Shown here: positions 62,256 through 64,000 of the stretch, piece by piece
Layout of the letters: every line of letters begins with the position of its first letter
How positions within the stretch are numbered: position 1 is the stretch's first letter
Program-made: the position numbers and the translations under genes
The notes under the pieces: model-generated
The model's database searches: none
What the model was told of the DNA's origin: nothing
What the model saw: only the letters and a program-made list of their open reading frames with translations
From: Lysobacter_K koreensis
GTDB taxonomy: Bacteria; Pseudomonadota; Gammaproteobacteria; Xanthomonadales; Xanthomonadaceae
Direction: 5' to 3'
DNA: 64,000 bases
NCBI RefSeq assembly: GCF_042677045.1
Contig: NZ_JBHTIH010000002.1
Location: forward strand, 744,001-808,000

Positions 62256-64000
62256 TTGGTTTCAGGGAACACGCTCTTGCATCGACGCCACGTACTCCAC
62301 CGCCGTTCGTTGGCGATCGCCACTTGTCTGCTCGCGCTCGCGATCATGCCCGCCGCCGCGCAGGAAGCGCACACCGACGAACACCAGGACGCACACGCAG
62401 AGGAAGCCACCGACCTGGATGCCGTCGTCGTCGAGTCCACCCGCTCGCGGCGCCGCGTCTCCGACGAGCCGATCCGGGTCGAGGTCATCCAGCAGGAGGA
62501 GATCGAGGAAAAGCTGCTGATGACGCCGGGCAACATCGCCATGCTGGTCGCCGAGACCGGCGGCGTGCGCGTGCAGGTGACCGCGCCGGCGCTGGGCGCG
62601 GCGAACATCCGCATGCAGGGCATGCGCGGGCGCTACACCCAGTTGCTGGCCGATGGCCTGCCGCTGTACGGCGGTCAGGCCTCGTCGATCGGCCTGCTGC
62701 AGATCCCGCCCACCGACCTGGGCCGGGTCGAAATCATCAAGGGCGCCTCGTCGGCGCTGTATGGCCCTTCCGCGCTGGGCGGCGTGATCAACCTGATCTC
62801 GCGCAGGCCCAAGGACGCGCGCGAGACCGAACTGCTGCTCAACGCCACCAGCCGCGACGGCCAAGACCTCACCGCCTACACCGCGGCGCCGTTGACCGAC
62901 AGCTGGAGCTACTCGCTGGTCGGCGGCTTCCACGACCAGCACCGCCAGGACCTCGACGACGACGGCTGGATCGACATGCCGGCGTTCGAGCGCAGGACCG
63001 TGCGCCCACGCCTGTTCTGGAGCTCGCCCGATGGCGCCAAGGCGTTGCTGACCTTGGGCGCGATGAGCGAAGACCGCGTGGGCGGCACGCTGCGCGGTCG
63101 GCTGCTGCCCGACGGCCAGCCGTTCGCGCTGACCCAGGACACCACGCGCGTCGATGCCGGCGCGGTGGTCGAGCTGCCACTCGGCGAAGTCGACACCCTG
63201 CACCTGCGCGCCTCGGCCATGACCACCGATCACCGCCACGGCTTCGGCGCGGTGATCGAGAACGACCAGCACGACACCGCGTTCGCCGAGGCGGCGTATG
63301 CCTCGGCATTCGGCGACACCACTTGGCTCGCGGGCGCGGCGCTGCAGTCCGACCGGTTCGGCTCGCGCACCTTTCCCGCGTTCGACTACCGCTACACGGT
63401 GCCCGGCCTGTTCGCGCAGGCCGAGCACGCCCTGCGCGACGACCTCACCCTCGCCGGCAGCGCGCGCTGGGACGACCACAGCTAGTACGGCGCGCACTTC
63501 AGTCCGCGGGTGTCGCTGCTCTACCGCCCGGGCCACTGGACGCTGCGCACATCGCTGGGCCGGGGTTTCTACGCGCCGACGCCGTTCGTGGAAGAAATCG
63601 AGGCCGCCGGTCTGTCGCGCCTCGAGCCGCTGGCCGCGCTGCAGGCAGAAATCGCGACCACCGGCTCGCTCGACGTCGGCTACGCGCGTGATGGACTGGA
63701 AGCCCATGTCACCGTGTTCGCCTCCGACATCGACCACGCCGTGCGCCTCGCGCCCGCACCGGCCGCGCCCGACGGCACCCCGCGCGTGCAACTGGTCAAT
63801 GCCGACGGCCCCACCCGCACGCGCGGCAGCGAGCTGCTGCTGCGCTACCGCTGGCAGGATGTCGTCGTCACCGGCAGCTACGTATTCACCGACGCCACCG
63901 AGCGCGACCCGGACGGCATCGGCCGCCGCCGCGTGCCCTTGACCCCGCGCCACACCGGCGGGCTGGTCGCGATGTGGGAACAGCACGGCCGCGGCCGGCT
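62256..64000 (+). pseudogene. TonB-dependent receptor interrupted by in-frame TAG, 3' truncated by window end
   Basis: Outer-membrane receptor. The first 409 codons hold a signal peptide (about 18-36), a histidine-rich segment (HTDEHQDAHAEE), plug domain marks (ADGLPLYGGQASS, GRVEIIKGASSALYGPSALGGVINLISRRP) and barrel strands. The TAG at 63483-63485 interrupts RWDDHS-stop-YGAHFSPR; the same frame then continues with normal barrel coding (VSLLYRPGHWTLRTSLGRGFYAPTPFVEEIE...) to the window edge. A single base change (for example GAG or CAG to TAG) or a sequencing error would explain it. No ATG fits the start; TTG at 62256 or 62277 (AGGGAA upstream) is likely. The His-rich N terminus suggests metal uptake. 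Confidence 0.82.

Overview
The window is GC-rich (roughly 68-70 % by eye) chromosomal DNA. It fits a gammaproteobacterium of the Xanthomonadaceae, close to Lysobacter, Luteimonas or Xanthomonas. The reasons are gene content (DUF6164, DUF1615, a RIO-type kinase, many c-di-GMP proteins, a TonB-dependent receptor, Tat/Sec-exported hydrolases), a perfect Clp/CRP half-site palindrome, and dense intergenic REP-type repeat pairs of the kind common in this family. No rRNA, tRNA, CRISPR array, phage or insertion sequence was recognised. The species assignment is inference.

Layout. 0-11 kb: small membrane protein, dimethylargininase, luciferase-like monooxygenase, two large serine hydrolases, an A/T-richer pair (DUF2971, DUF2726) and a flavoprotein; a 43-bp minisatellite lies at 4732-5022. 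11-22 kb: Ohr peroxidase, RIO kinase, pseudouridine synthase, methyltransferases, a PfpI-like protein, a YgjP-like metallopeptidase, DNA polymerase IV and DUF6164. 22-27 kb: HD hydrolase, then the most notable locus, an apparent minus-strand operon of GNAT acetyltransferase, tetrapyrrole-methylase-fold peptide N-methyltransferase, two paralogous small peptides and a TPR-GGDEF diguanylate cyclase. I read this as a split borosin RiPP system (backbone alpha-N-methylated peptide). 27-34 kb: HD-GYP, EAL and YkgJ proteins in one operon, YjdM, a DksA-like zinc finger, a GST and a GAF-GGDEF cyclase. 34-44 kb: lipoproteins, DUF1615, a PspC tandem protein, M14 peptidase, dienelactone hydrolase, a sigma factor with a fused membrane domain, and a DUF2975-XRE pair. 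44-58 kb: an oversized apolipoprotein N-acyltransferase, SGNH hydrolase, YihY, hydrolases, an outer-membrane barrel, a CPBP protease, RidA, LysR and AraC regulators. 58-64 kb: a gene-poor stretch, a secreted protein with a cysteine-rich tail, a YdeI-like protein, and a TonB-dependent receptor interrupted by an in-frame TAG and running off the window.

How genes may work together. Four c-di-GMP proteins (two cyclases and an EAL/HD-GYP pair) suggest local second-messenger control, and one cyclase shares an apparent operon with the borosin genes. Many other genes are single-gene units separated by REP doublets, several of which supply the stop codon of the preceding gene. Functions are assigned from sequence motifs and family memory only; no database search was possible.
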